A DNA stretch of 64,000 nt from Bacillus sp. REN16 (GTDB lineage: Bacteria; Bacillota; Bacilli; Bacillales; Bacillaceae_L), in NCBI RefSeq assembly GCF_020731355.1, contig NZ_JAJFZK010000001.1:62001-126000 (forward strand), written 5' to 3'. How positions within the stretch are numbered: the first letter of the stretch is position 1; each line of letters starts with the position of its first letter. The notes beneath the pieces were generated by a model. The model was not told where the DNA came from, ran no database searches, and saw nothing but the letters and a program-made list of their open reading frames with translations. Below, piece by piece: positions 34,043-42,205 of this stretch. The position numbers and the translations under genes were made by a program.

Positions 34043-35308
34043 GTGGACGATTTGCCACTGAGTACCATCATTTTGTTACTCGTTCTAATCATGTTATCAG
34101 CGTTTTTCTCTGCAAGTGAAACAGCCTATTCAAGTGTAAACCGAATAAGATTGAAGAATTACGTAGATGAAAAGCGACGTGGAAGTAAGAAAGCATATTA
34201 CATTACCGAACACTTTGATAACGCCCTTTCCACCATTCTAGTTGGAAATAATGTAGTAAATATTGCTGCTGCATCAATTGCTTCAAAACTAGCTTCAGAT
34301 CTTCTTGGAGGAAATACCGGTCTCGTTATAAGTACGTTTGTGATGACATTGCTTATTTTAATATTTGGAGAAGTTCTTCCAAAATCTTTTGCAAAAGAAC
34401 ATGCAGAAAGCTTTTCATTAAAAGTTTCCGGAGTATTATTTATCTTAATGAAGATACTGACACCAATTACCTACTTATTTGGATTACTAAAAGCATTAGC
34501 AGCTAAGCTCATCACCAGTAATAATGATACTCCGTCCTTTACTGAAGAAGAAATCAAAGTAATGGTTGATCTGAGTGAGGAAGAAGGAGTTATTGATAAT
34601 AAAGAAAAAGAATTAGTACACCGATCCTTGGATTTCAATGATATTTTAGTTGGTGAGATTTTAACACCGCGTATTGATATGGTTGCGGTGGAAGTAAATG
34701 AACCGATTGAAAAAATTAGAGATATGTTCTTAGAAGAACGCTATTCCCGTGTACCAGTTTACGAAGACAATACCGATAATATCATTGGGATTTTATCGGA
34801 ACGTGAATTTTTAAGTCTTCTCGTTCAACAAAAGAAAATAAATGTACGTTCAATCGTTCGCAAACCATTTTTCGTCGTGGAGTCAATGAAGATCTCAACC
34901 TTGCTTCCGGAGCTTCAAAAAAGTAAAACTCATTTGGCGATTGTCGTTGATGAATTTGGTGGAACTTCAGGTTTGATTACATTAGAGGATATCATCGAAG
35001 AAATCGTCGGTGAGATTTGGGATGAACATGATGAAAAAATAAAATACATTACACAAATAGATGAAAACACGTATGAAATAAATGCGGATATGCCATTAGA
35101 TGATTTTTCGGAAATCATCGGAATTGAAGAACCGGAAAGCTCACACCATTCAGTTGGGGGTTGGATTTTTGAATCATTTGAAAAAATTCCAGTTTCCGGT
35201 GACACCTTTGATTACTTGCATCTCACTCTAACGGTTACAGAAGTAGAAAACCGCCGTATCAGAAAAGTAAATGTTGAAGTTAATCAACCAATCTTAGAAG
35301 TCGAATAA
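34043..35308 (+). CDS. CNNM/HlyC-CorC family transporter
   Basis: GTG start; TAGGAGTG lies 11 nt upstream. The 421-residue protein has the CNNM membrane domain with four helices (~1-190, SAFFSASETAYSSVNRIRLK and FGEVLPKSFAKE), a CBS pair (~205-330, GEILTPRIDMVAVEV and KTHLAIVVDEFGGTSGLITL) and a CorC_HlyC domain (~345-420). Members move or sense Mg2+ or other divalent cations at the membrane. It stands alone upstream of a long bidirectional terminator. Confidence 0.92.
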   Translation: MDDLPLSTIILLLVLIMLSAFFSASETAYSSVNRIRLKNYVDEKRRGSKKAYYITEHFDNALSTILVGNNVVNIAAASIASKLASDLLGGNTGLVISTFVMTLLILIFGEVLPKSFAKEHAESFSLKVSGVLFILMKILTPITYLFGLLKALAAKLITSNNDTPSFTEEEIKVMVDLSEEEGVIDNKEKELVHRSLDFNDILVGEILTPRIDMVAVEVNEPIEKIRDMFLEERYSRVPVYEDNTDNIIGILSEREFLSLLVQQKKINVRSIVRKPFFVVESMKISTLLPELQKSKTHLAIVVDEFGGTSGLITLEDIIEEIVGEIWDEHDEKIKYITQIDENTYEINADMPLDDFSEIIGIEEPESSHHSVGGWIFESFEKIPVSGDTFDYLHLTLTVTEVENRRIRKVNVEVNQPILEVE

Positions 35309-35316
35309 TGATAGCT

Positions 35317-35352
35317 AAGGGGACGGTTTCTTATGGAACCGTCCCCCTTATA
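35317..35352. terminator. Bidirectional terminator after the CNNM gene
   Basis: AAGGGGACGGTT pairs with AACCGTCCCCCTT over a 7-8 nt loop. It is GC-rich compared with its surroundings. Confidence 0.8.
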
Positions 35353-35360
35353 TTTATCAT

Positions 35361-35750
35361 TTATTGAATAATATTGGCCAAATTTGCAGGGATTGGGACC
35401 TTATCATCGACTTTTAATTTCTTTTCGAAAGAGTGGTATTCAAAAAGGATACCTTCGGGTGAAGACACCGACAGGTCTAGAATATAATCACCATGGTCAC
35501 CCTTTGTTTCGAGGTAAAAAGCAGTATCCGCTAAAGTAAGATGGTAAAAATGATACTGAAACCCAAGAAATTCTTTTGTGTCAAAGCTCGTGTCTGGGTG
35601 AGTTGCAATATATTGTGCTAGGTCATCTATTGTTGCCATTGGTCTTTGCAAAACATTATTTATTTTTTCTTTTACCATTTGGGATGTAGTAGTAAATGTT
35701 TCTTTTGCTTTTGATTTTATATCCCGAATAAATTGATTGACTTCACTCAA
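35361..35750 (-). CDS. Uncharacterised small protein
   Basis: TTG start at 35750 with AGGAGAGATCCGA upstream; 129 residues. The N-terminal ~35 residues are a charged helix (IRDIKSKAKETFTTTSQMVK) and the rest is a mixed domain (DTKEFLGFQYHFYHLTLADT). No signal peptide or membrane helix is seen. It lies 17 nt after a YozQ-like gene and may be cotranscribed with it. I do not recognise it. Confidence 0.6.
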   Translation of the reverse strand: MSEVNQFIRDIKSKAKETFTTTSQMVKEKINNVLQRPMATIDDLAQYIATHPDTSFDTKEFLGFQYHFYHLTLADTAFYLETKGDHGDYILDLSVSSPEGILFEYHSFEKKLKVDDKVPIPANLANIIQ

Positions 35751-35767
35751 TTCGGATCTCTCCTAAA

Positions 35768-35989
35768 TTACGAATAATAATCTTGGTAGCCCTCATTCAA
35801 TGTTTCCTTATTTTTTTTACCATTTGTTTGATTAACCGATGCTTGAATTTCACCTTCCATATAGGAATCACTTACTTGTTCATGTGTAGTAGCAAGTCCT
35901 GAGGATAATTCATCGTTTTTTTTGTAATCTTCTGGTTGGTAATGTCTTGCAGCTAATCCTTCGGTACTGTTTTGCAATTTCTCTTTCAT
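35768..35989 (-). CDS. YozQ-like protein (DUF4025)
   Basis: ATG 35989 is chosen with AGGAGGAATTGCG upstream; 73 residues. It is hydrophilic and acidic, with STEGLAARHYQPEDYKKNDELSS in the N-terminal part that matches the DUF4025/YozQ family of Bacilli. These proteins have no known function; several small hydrophilic proteins of this type are sporulation-associated. Confidence 0.68.
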   Translation of the reverse strand: MKEKLQNSTEGLAARHYQPEDYKKNDELSSGLATTHEQVSDSYMEGEIQASVNQTNGKKNKETLNEGYQDYYS

Positions 35990-36084
35990 CGCAATTCCTC
36001 CTACAAATAGTATCTTCAAGCCTTAGTATTCCAACAACATTATGTAATAAATCAAGTCAAAAGTTGGGAAGAGTAATATCAAGA

Positions 36085-36116
36085 AAAAACAAGAGACACC
36101 CATTAAGGGTGCCCCT
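36085..36116 (-). terminator. Terminator of the SASP gene
   Basis: On the minus strand GGCACCC-TTAAT-GGGTGTC is followed by TCTTGTTTTTT. Confidence 0.75.
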
Positions 36117-36139
36117 TTAGCCAAAATATTTAATTGTTA

Positions 36140-36349
36140 TTAACCTTGACGACCACCCATAGATTGTTGAGCGAAAGATACTAAACGCTTTGTAATTTCT
36201 CCACCAACTGATCCGTTTGCGCGAGATGTAGTGTCAGCACCTAAGTTAACACCAAATTCTTGAGCAATTTCATACTTCATTTGGTCGATAGCTTGTTCTG
36301 CACCTGGTACTAGTAATTGGTTACTGTTGTTGCTATTGTTGTTTGCCAT
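36140..36349 (-). CDS. sspB: Alpha/beta-type small acid-soluble spore protein
   Basis: 69 residues; AAGGAGATGAAGG lies upstream of the ATG. Both conserved SASP blocks are present: the germination protease site region [20 protein letters not shown] and [16 protein letters not shown]. The protein coats and protects spore DNA and is degraded at germination. The position next to the yheE-yheD-yheC group matches B. subtilis sspB. A SigG promoter lies about 150 nt upstream, and a tRNA-like structured element occupies the leader between them. Confidence 0.95.
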   Translation of the reverse strand: MANNNSNNSNQLLVPGAEQAIDQMKYEIAQEFGVNLGADTTSRANGSVGGEITKRLVSFAQQSMGGRQG

Positions 36350-36380
36350 TTTTCCTTCATCTCCTTAAACTGATTTTTTT

Positions 36381-36440
36381 TGGTGGGTTACTCCGGAATT
36401 GCACCGGATATAAGGGTTTCCTTAGCCTCTAGGCTAACCC
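36381..36440 (-). ncRNA. tRNA-like cloverleaf element with encoded CCA in the SASP leader
   Basis: Read on the minus strand (element positions 1-60): GGGTTA (1-6) pairs with TAACCC (51-56), followed by A57 and CCA (58-60). Three hairpins lie inside: GCC/GGC with a 4-nt loop (7-16), TAAGG/CCTTA with a 4-nt loop (17-30), and TCCGG/CCGGA with a 7-nt loop TGCAATT (33-49), the size of a T-arm. The second arm is too small to present an anticodon, so it cannot decode. It lies 31 nt upstream of the sspB ATG and downstream of the SigG promoter. Whether it is a leader structure, a decayed tRNA or a processed RNA is unknown. Confidence 0.55.
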
Positions 36441-36502
36441 GTTAATTTTAAAAGTTAATGCGGTGTCGCTGGTGAGTTGTGTGTTGCTGTGTTTGTACTA
36501 AG

Positions 36503-36532
36503 TATTATGTGACGAAGTGAGTATTATATTCG
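36503..36532 (-). promoter_or_regulatory. SigG promoter of the SASP gene
   Basis: Minus strand: CGAATA (-35, 36532-36527), 17-bp spacer, CATAATA (-10, 36509-36503). This fits the SigG consensus (GHATR and CATHHTA) fully. It predicts a leader of about 147 nt. Confidence 0.7.
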
Positions 36533-36636
36533 AAATTAACTTTGCCAATTAATTCCTAACGAAAAGAAAGCATAACAGTCATGTTTCATCGAAAACTACT
36601 TATAACTAAAAATGATTAAGAGTAGGAGAGAAGAAC

Positions 36637-36879
36637 ATGCCTATTTGTCCATTATGTAATGGCTTTAACAAAGTTAGCTTCTCATGTGCACAATGTGGAA
36701 ATTCCCTAGAGGATTCTGGACGTATTATTGATTACTTTGATGATTATAGTGCATACATGCAAATTGATGACATGAAAAAAATAGATGGCATCCAAACCAC
36801 CTTACAAAACAATGAATGTGGCCATCTCTTCTATTGTAGAAATTGCCATAACCAAGAGGTGAAGGTAATCAAGGAATAG
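36637..36879 (+). CDS. Small double-zinc-ribbon-like protein
   Basis: 80 residues; AGGAGAGAAG precedes the ATG. Cysteine pairs CPLC (4-7) and CAQC (17-20) form one zinc ribbon, and ECGHLFYCRNC (~61-71) a second metal-binding cluster; the middle is acidic (IIDYFDDYSAYMQIDDMKKI). It is cytoplasmic. The function is not recognised, but the fold suggests a metal-stabilised protein- or nucleic-acid-binding module. Confidence 0.65.
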   Translation: MPICPLCNGFNKVSFSCAQCGNSLEDSGRIIDYFDDYSAYMQIDDMKKIDGIQTTLQNNECGHLFYCRNCHNQEVKVIKE

Positions 36880-36885
36880 AAAAAA

Positions 36886-36932
36886 ACAGGAAAAACAAAG
36901 GGACGGTTCCTGTGTTTTCCTATTTTTTGTAA
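36886..36932 (+). terminator. Terminator-like hairpin after the zinc-ribbon gene
   Basis: ACAGGAA / TTCCTGT (7 bp) with a 14-nt loop that carries GGGACGG, followed by a T-rich stretch ending TTTTTTG. Confidence 0.55.
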
Positions 36933-36962
36933 AACAGCTAAAACCCCCTCATTGATCGCACA

Positions 36963-36997
36963 AAAAAAGTCGCCCAACAATAGCTGGGCGACTTTTA
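36963..36997 (-). terminator. Terminator of msmX
   Basis: AAAAAGTCGCCCA / TGGGCGACTTTT with an 8-10 nt loop; a T-run follows on the minus strand. Confidence 0.85.
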
Positions 36998-37006
36998 CAT
37001 TTCTGA

Positions 37007-38104
37007 TTAGCGAATTCTCTTTTCATTGTCTGCGTCGAAGAAATGGCATTTGTTCATGTCAAATGCAAGTTCAATTGTTTCACCTGGTTTTGCTTGAGTA
37101 CGTGAATCAACACGAGCAACAAAGTCAGTACCAGCAAGCTGTGAATAAAGCATTGTTTCAGCACCAGTTAATTCAGATACTTCAATAAGTGCATTGATTT
37201 TAGAACCTTGAGCAGATTCAATAAATACAGGCTCGTCATGAATATCCTCTGGACGTACTCCAAGAATGATATCTTTATTTACGTAACCTTGTTCACGAAG
37301 AACCTTCATTTTTCCTTCAGGAACAGCGATTTTAACGTCACCGATTGTGAATGTACCCTCCTGTAATTTACCAGGGAAGAAGTTCATTGCAGGTGATCCG
37401 ATGAAACCAGCAACGAATACGTTTTCTGGATTGTCATAAACTTCTTTTGGTGCTCCAACCTGTTGGATAATACCATCTTTCATAACAACAAGACGAGTAG
37501 CCATTGTCATCGCTTCTGTTTGGTCATGCGTTACGTAAATAGTAGTTGTTTGCAGACGTTGGTGAAGCTTGGAAATTTCAGCACGCATTTGCACACGAAG
37601 CTTTGCATCAAGGTTTGATAAAGGTTCGTCCATTAGGAATACCTTAGCGTCTCGAACGATTGCACGTCCTAATGCAACACGCTGACGTTGACCACCTGAT
37701 AATGCTTTAGGCTTACGGGTTAAGTATTCTTCTAGGCCTAGAATTTTAGCAGCATCCTTTACGCGACGATCGATTTCATCCTTCGGAAATTTACGAAGCT
37801 TTAAACCGAATGCCATGTTATCATATACACTCATATGTGGGTATAATGCATAGTTTTGGAATACCATCGCGATGTCACGATCTTTCGGAGCAACATCATT
37901 CACGCGTTTTTCATCAATAAAGAAATCCCCTTGAGAAATTTCTTCTAATCCAGCAATCATACGTAATGTAGTTGATTTACCACAACCAGATGGACCTACG
38001 AATACGATAAACTCCTTATCTTGAATATGAAGGTTAAAATCTTCTACTGCAGTTACTTTATTGTCGTATACTTTATAAATATGATCTAATACTAATTCAG
38101 CCAT
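37007..38104 (-). CDS. msmX: Carbohydrate ABC transporter ATPase MsmX/UgpC
   Basis: 365 residues, the same length as B. subtilis MsmX. Walker A GPSGCGKSTTLRMIAG is at ~37-52, the signature LSGGQRQRVALGRAI near 135, Walker B VFLMDEPLSNLDAKL near 155 and the H-loop YVTHDQTEAM near 190; the C-terminal ~120 residues form the MalK-type regulatory OB domain. It is a shared energy subunit for several sugar importers, whose permeases are encoded elsewhere, and is therefore alone here. A cre-like box just upstream suggests CcpA control. Confidence 0.93.
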   Translation of the reverse strand: MAELVLDHIYKVYDNKVTAVEDFNLHIQDKEFIVFVGPSGCGKSTTLRMIAGLEEISQGDFFIDEKRVNDVAPKDRDIAMVFQNYALYPHMSVYDNMAFGLKLRKFPKDEIDRRVKDAAKILGLEEYLTRKPKALSGGQRQRVALGRAIVRDAKVFLMDEPLSNLDAKLRVQMRAEISKLHQRLQTTTIYVTHDQTEAMTMATRLVVMKDGIIQQVGAPKEVYDNPENVFVAGFIGSPAMNFFPGKLQEGTFTIGDVKIAVPEGKMKVLREQGYVNKDIILGVRPEDIHDEPVFIESAQGSKINALIEVSELTGAETMLYSQLAGTDFVARVDSRTQAKPGETIELAFDMNKCHFFDADNEKRIR

Positions 38105-38118
38105 TATTTCTCCTCCTA

Positions 38119-38133
38119 GTGTAAACGTTTTCG
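38119..38133 (-). promoter_or_regulatory. cre-like (CcpA) site upstream of msmX
   Basis: CGAAAACGTTTACA on the minus strand matches the cre consensus TGAAANCGNTNNCA at all positions but the first. It is about 15 nt upstream of the msmX start codon. Confidence 0.6.
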
Positions 38134-38212
38134 ATAAGTAAAGTTTACTTTAAAGAGAGAAATGCGTAAATGTGTAAATTGCACAAAACGATGAAAAGGT
38201 TTTCGTGCATGT

Positions 38213-39121
38213 CTACGAATCTGGAAAATGTTCAAGGTCCAGAATGGCTAAATAGGTTGTAACTGCGCCGTGAAAATGCTTAATATCAATTCCCGACTTT
38301 TCAATAAACTTCTCAATTCGATACTGCAAACTATTACGGTGCATATATAGACGCTTTGCGGCATTCGAGACATTTAAATCACTTTCAAAGTAAACCTTTA
38401 ATGTTTCAAGTAGTTCACGATCAGCTTGCAGTTCTACCGGAATGACATTTTTAAGCTGGTTACGAAAATCCGCATTCATATCTTCAAGTAAAAGGATTGG
38501 TAAAATATCATGTAATTGATAAACCTTTTGTTTATGTAAAAAATGGATTCCTTTTTGAAACCATTCTCTTTCAGTATGAAAAAGTGAGCCCAGATTTTCA
38601 GAAAGGGGATGGGTTTGCCCAATGAACAAGCGCATATCCGTATAAAAATCACTTGTTAACGTAACAGTGATTTCATCGTAGAAGACATCCTCTGCCATTT
38701 CCTCATTAATCGTTTCAATGAGAACGCCGCTTGAGTCACTTTCCCATAAAAAGATCGTATCTCTTGGTAAAAGTGCCTGAATGGCTTCCTGGAATTCAAG
38801 TCGGTCGGTAATCGGTTGGTCAGCATAAAATTGAATAAACCTACACTCTGAAAAAGAAAATTGATCAGGTGATAAGCTGCCTTGTTGTAAAAACAACAGG
38901 TTATACCAAAATGCCTGGGTGTCGGTCATATCATTTAGATGAGTGCCATATGGAGTGAAAAGGGAAGATAAAAGGGATGTCTCCTTTTCGGAAAGGTGAT
39001 CCTTTTTAATTCCAAAAAAAGTTTCCGCTTCAGTTAAAAACCACGAATATACATCTGTTTTAAAAGGTGATTCAGCTGTAATCAAAGCTTCTTTATAATG
39101 CATCTTTAAATTTTCAATCAT
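38213..39121 (-). CDS. PucR/CdaR-type helix-turn-helix regulator
   Basis: 302 residues; GGAG lies 7 nt before the ATG. The C-terminal ~60 residues carry the PucR-type HTH: LKVYFESDLNVSNAAKRLYMHRNSLQYRIEKF, in which NVSNAAKRLYMHRNSLQYRI is the helix-turn-helix. The N-terminal 230 residues are a divergent sensory region without a recognised ligand pocket. It may regulate neighbouring or remote carbohydrate genes; proximity to msmX is the only hint. Confidence 0.8.
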   Translation of the reverse strand: MIENLKMHYKEALITAESPFKTDVYSWFLTEAETFFGIKKDHLSEKETSLLSSLFTPYGTHLNDMTDTQAFWYNLLFLQQGSLSPDQFSFSECRFIQFYADQPITDRLEFQEAIQALLPRDTIFLWESDSSGVLIETINEEMAEDVFYDEITVTLTSDFYTDMRLFIGQTHPLSENLGSLFHTEREWFQKGIHFLHKQKVYQLHDILPILLLEDMNADFRNQLKNVIPVELQADRELLETLKVYFESDLNVSNAAKRLYMHRNSLQYRIEKFIEKSGIDIKHFHGAVTTYLAILDLEHFPDS

Positions 39122-39193
39122 GTAAATACTCCTTTAAATAAATCGAAAAAGTCTCCCTCTATTATAACAGAAGGAGACCAAGTTTCTAATTTG

Positions 39194-39379
39194 TTATTCA
39201 ATTATATGTGGTGGTTCTTCTTTCTCGAAATCACGAGCTTCCTCTATATTCGTTTGATCGTGATAACGGTGGACGCTGCCACCAGCCATTCCCTCATTTA
39301 TAAAGCGATCTACATCCATAAATACTTCATTTTTTCCTTCATACTGAAGGTCCTTACGCTCTTTTCCCTTTTTTGACAT
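39194..39379 (-). CDS. Small acidic/basic hydrophilic protein
   Basis: 61 residues with AAAGGAGGATTTTTT upstream of the ATG, which decides for this strand over an opposite-strand frame of equal length. The sequence is entirely hydrophilic (KKGKERKDLQYEGKNEVFMD, RYHDQTNIEEARDFEKEE). It is a conserved-looking Bacillus small protein next to spore-coat genes. I cannot assign a family. Confidence 0.6.
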   Translation of the reverse strand: MSKKGKERKDLQYEGKNEVFMDVDRFINEGMAGGSVHRYHDQTNIEEARDFEKEEPPHIIE

Positions 39380-39430
39380 AAAAAATCCTCCTTTGTCATC
39401 TAGTTTGTGAAGGAGGTGTGGAAATCATTC

Positions 39431-39640
39431 TTATTCGTAGACATGAAAAAGCATTAATTCATGAATTTGTTTTGTAATGTCATTGATGACTTTCAGTTCC
39501 GGATGGTTTCCTTGCCAATCAATGCTTCCATCCTTATTATAAATTCCATTATATTTTGTTCCTTGGAAGTAAAATGAAAAACTCCACCCGGGAATTTTGC
39601 TGCTTTTATATAAAGGTTTCCATTGAAAATGTGAGATCAT
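39431..39640 (-). CDS. yheE: YheE family protein (DUF5342)
   Basis: 69 residues, starting 12 nt after the end of the ATP-grasp gene upstream on the same strand. Aromatic-rich segments GWSFSFYFQGTKYNGIYNKDGSIDW are typical of YheE. The order yheC-yheD-yheE is that of B. subtilis. The function is unknown, and it is probably cotranscribed with the coat-associated genes. Confidence 0.82.
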   Translation of the reverse strand: MISHFQWKPLYKSSKIPGWSFSFYFQGTKYNGIYNKDGSIDWQGNHPELKVINDITKQIHELMLFHVYE

Positions 39641-39652
39641 TGTAAGCTCCCC

Positions 39653-40837
39653 TTAGGTTGTCTTTGCTTTCATTATAAGCAGTTTGGTTAAATTTTCAAG
39701 TCCTTTTTCCCGAATTTGAGGCTCATCAAATACCATCGGCTTTGAATTAATTTCGTAAATGAAAATATGACCATCTTCAGAGCGACCAAGGTCAACCGAG
39801 TATTCGCCGATAAATTCACCTGTTTTGTTCATAAGCGATTTTCCGATTTCATACACGAGTGTTTGCAAAGTAGCTTTGTCAAAACGATCACGAACCAACT
39901 CAAAAGGGATAATTGACCCTCCATTTGGGACATGTGTAGTTACCCCGTTTTCACCTTCAACTCTTACTCCGATGCCACTGATGAAATGTCCATTTTTATG
40001 ATAATGACATAAAAGACGCAAATCATAACGCTTACCCTCATAGGTGTCCGCTTGTACGGCCTTCTGTAAGAGATAGTCAGTTTTCACAAGGCCATCTTTG
40101 TACTTCTCCCAAAATGAAGTTAGGGTAGGGTAGCTTTGTTTTCCATGTGGTGTTTCTACAATTACTCCATGTTTAAATGCCTTTATTCTATAAAGATCAA
40201 TTCCTTTATGTCCGGTTGAGCTTTTCAAATAAAGGATTTGATGTTTTATTAACATTTCATTGAGATCATTTTTATCTTTGAGAAGAGTGGTCTCTGGCAG
40301 AAATGGATGAATAACATCATTCTCCTTTAACATTTGATAAACCTCCCATTTTGAAAAAAAGTACGGATTAAAAAAGGGGATATCATTCGTTTTACAGAAA
40401 GAAACGACATCCATAAAATCCTGCGATTCCTCCATGTGACGGTAAGGAATACGATTATACACAGCACTTGGAAGTGGAGTTCTTAATTTGATCCATGTTT
40501 GTAATGGTTGATAAAAAGTAAAAGCTTCCACTGACCATTCCCGTATTGATAATGGAGTAATGACGATTCCTAGGGCACCATTTTGCTGTAAGGATAATAA
40601 AATTCGTTTTAGTCCCGCGAGATTTCCGATAAAGGTGTTGTCTTTTGAGGAACCTGTTAAAATCCCAATAATAGGACCTACCTTATTTCCGTCTTTTTTA
40701 ACAGAAAAAGGGAGCCCTTGCTCTGGGCTGCTCCCTACAAAAGGTACGATTGTGTCGGTCTTCCCAAAGTTTAATCCATTCTCTACTTCACATTGAAACC
40801 ACTTCTGTTTTTCAATGTGATAATAAATAGTGGTCAT
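39653..40837 (-). CDS. yheD: YheC/YheD family ATP-grasp protein (YheD position)
   Basis: 394 residues. The N-terminal ~110 residues form the family-specific domain (GPIIGILTGSS near residue 53), followed by an ATP-grasp domain: LKSSTGHKGIDLYRI (ATP-binding Lys region, ~203), QKAVQADTYEGKRYDLRLLCHY (~259) and IFIYEINSKPMVFDEP (metal-binding Glu/Asn, ~363). In B. subtilis YheD and YheC are endospore coat-associated and YheD has been placed on the forespore surface. A carboxylate-amine ligase activity is expected but unproven. Its ATG overlaps the preceding gene by 4 nt. Confidence 0.88.
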   Translation of the reverse strand: MTTIYYHIEKQKWFQCEVENGLNFGKTDTIVPFVGSSPEQGLPFSVKKDGNKVGPIIGILTGSSKDNTFIGNLAGLKRILLSLQQNGALGIVITPLSIREWSVEAFTFYQPLQTWIKLRTPLPSAVYNRIPYRHMEESQDFMDVVSFCKTNDIPFFNPYFFSKWEVYQMLKENDVIHPFLPETTLLKDKNDLNEMLIKHQILYLKSSTGHKGIDLYRIKAFKHGVIVETPHGKQSYPTLTSFWEKYKDGLVKTDYLLQKAVQADTYEGKRYDLRLLCHYHKNGHFISGIGVRVEGENGVTTHVPNGGSIIPFELVRDRFDKATLQTLVYEIGKSLMNKTGEFIGEYSVDLGRSEDGHIFIYEINSKPMVFDEPQIREKGLENLTKLLIMKAKTT

Positions 40838-42192
40838 TTGAAAACTTCCTCAGGGGTTTTAATTGTCGTTTCAGTTAAGTAAACGGCATATTGCAATGGA
40901 AGCCTGCTTGAGAGCTTATCATATTTCCTGAGCTTAGGATGTGAGAATATGGATCTGCCTGGTTTTGAGTTTGCCTCGAACAGCCACACACTGCCATTTT
41001 TATCAACACCTAAATCAAAGCCAAGTTCCCCAATATTTCCTTTTTGTCTTGAATCAATGACTTCACTTAGCGTTAGTGCGGATTGTTTAAGGGAATCGGT
41101 CATTTTCTTGCATTCTGCGACATCTGGAAAAATTTCTGTGATTGTACGAACGACGCCTCCGTTGTTTAGATGTGTCGTCACACTGCCGCGTCCAGAGATT
41201 TTACCCGCCATCACACTAACTTGCCATTTGCCTTTTTCATCTTTATTTGTATGAATCCTGAAATCAATCGATTTATGATCGCTTCGAATCAAATGAATTC
41301 CTTGCTGGACAATATAATGTTCTAATCGTTTGTTACGAAAGTGAGTGTTGATAAATGATTCAATCGATGAAAACCGCTGCAGACGATTTTTCCCATCCTG
41401 ATCACGATAACGGCAATAATAATCATCAGTTTCACGGTCAAAAAGAACTTGATAAATACCTAAACCAAGACTGCCGTTCGCAGGTTTAATATATACATGC
41501 TGATATTTAGAGAGCATCCGTTCAATTAATGTAAATGTAGGATTTTTATGAGTTTCTGGTAAATACGTTGCAACACGGTGGTCACCCTCTAAAAGCTGGT
41601 GAATTTCCCATTTATCAAAAAATCCTGGATTAAACCATGGAATTAAGTACTCATGATGTAAACGCTGTTTGATTTCGCGTAAGGATTTATGGTTTTCAGT
41701 TCGGCGGTTTGGGAGGCGGTCATAGACCACATTAGGAAAGGGGACTTCAATCGTTTCCCAGCCATTGTGATTATGAAAAAGTCCATGAATGGTTCCCTTA
41801 TCCCAATCGATATGTTTTGCACCAAAAATAAACACATAGGCTCCGACTGCTTTTTCTTGGGCTAAAAGTTTTGCAAAGAACAAGGTTCGTTCTCCGATTG
41901 GACGAATCATCGACTCGCCAAAACCGGCTGTGAAAATCCCAACTAGTGGGCCAATGTAAAGATTATCTTCATGGATAAACACCTGTGTTGTACTTGTGTA
42001 TGGGATATTTAACGATAAAAATAGATCCTCGGATATTTTGATTTCCTGATTTTCCGATTGGATAACCTCACAATCACAAGAGGATGTTCCGAAAAGAATA
42101 TACTTGATAGGTGTTTTTAAATGGATGGTTTTAGGAATATACACTTTTCCGTTTTCTTTTTGCGTAATTTTAAGTGGCAGTGGTGTTCTCAC
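40834..42192 (-). CDS. yheC: YheC/YheD family ATP-grasp protein (YheC position)
   Basis: GTG 42192 is chosen (AAGGAG 9 nt upstream), leaving 13 nt after the preceding gene; the longer frame to 42270 overlaps it by 65 nt. 452 residues: an N-terminal beta-rich domain (~1-90), a family domain with GPLVGIFTAGFG, then ATP-grasp with IKPANGSLGLGIYQV, VQQGIHLIRSDHKSIDFRIH and VWLFEANSKPGRSIF. The EANSKP motif carries the metal ligands. Coat-associated ligase-like protein as above. Confidence 0.87.
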   Translation of the reverse strand: MRTPLPLKITQKENGKVYIPKTIHLKTPIKYILFGTSSCDCEVIQSENQEIKISEDLFLSLNIPYTSTTQVFIHEDNLYIGPLVGIFTAGFGESMIRPIGERTLFFAKLLAQEKAVGAYVFIFGAKHIDWDKGTIHGLFHNHNGWETIEVPFPNVVYDRLPNRRTENHKSLREIKQRLHHEYLIPWFNPGFFDKWEIHQLLEGDHRVATYLPETHKNPTFTLIERMLSKYQHVYIKPANGSLGLGIYQVLFDRETDDYYCRYRDQDGKNRLQRFSSIESFINTHFRNKRLEHYIVQQGIHLIRSDHKSIDFRIHTNKDEKGKWQVSVMAGKISGRGSVTTHLNNGGVVRTITEIFPDVAECKKMTDSLKQSALTLSEVIDSRQKGNIGELGFDLGVDKNGSVWLFEANSKPGRSIFSHPKLRKYDKLSSRLPLQYAVYLTETTIKTPEEVFK

Positions 42193-42205
42193 TTTTTTCA
42201 GCTCC

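Noticed and set aside
36381-36440. A normal, decoding tRNA gene
   Set aside because: The total length is 60 nt, the middle arm has a 4-nt loop with no anticodon, and the D-arm is only 3 bp; it is reported as tRNA-like instead.
39191-39376. Plus-strand 61-codon frame opposite the small hydrophilic protein gene
   Set aside because: It has no ribosome binding site, while the minus-strand frame has AAAGGAGG at correct spacing and a typical hydrophilic composition.
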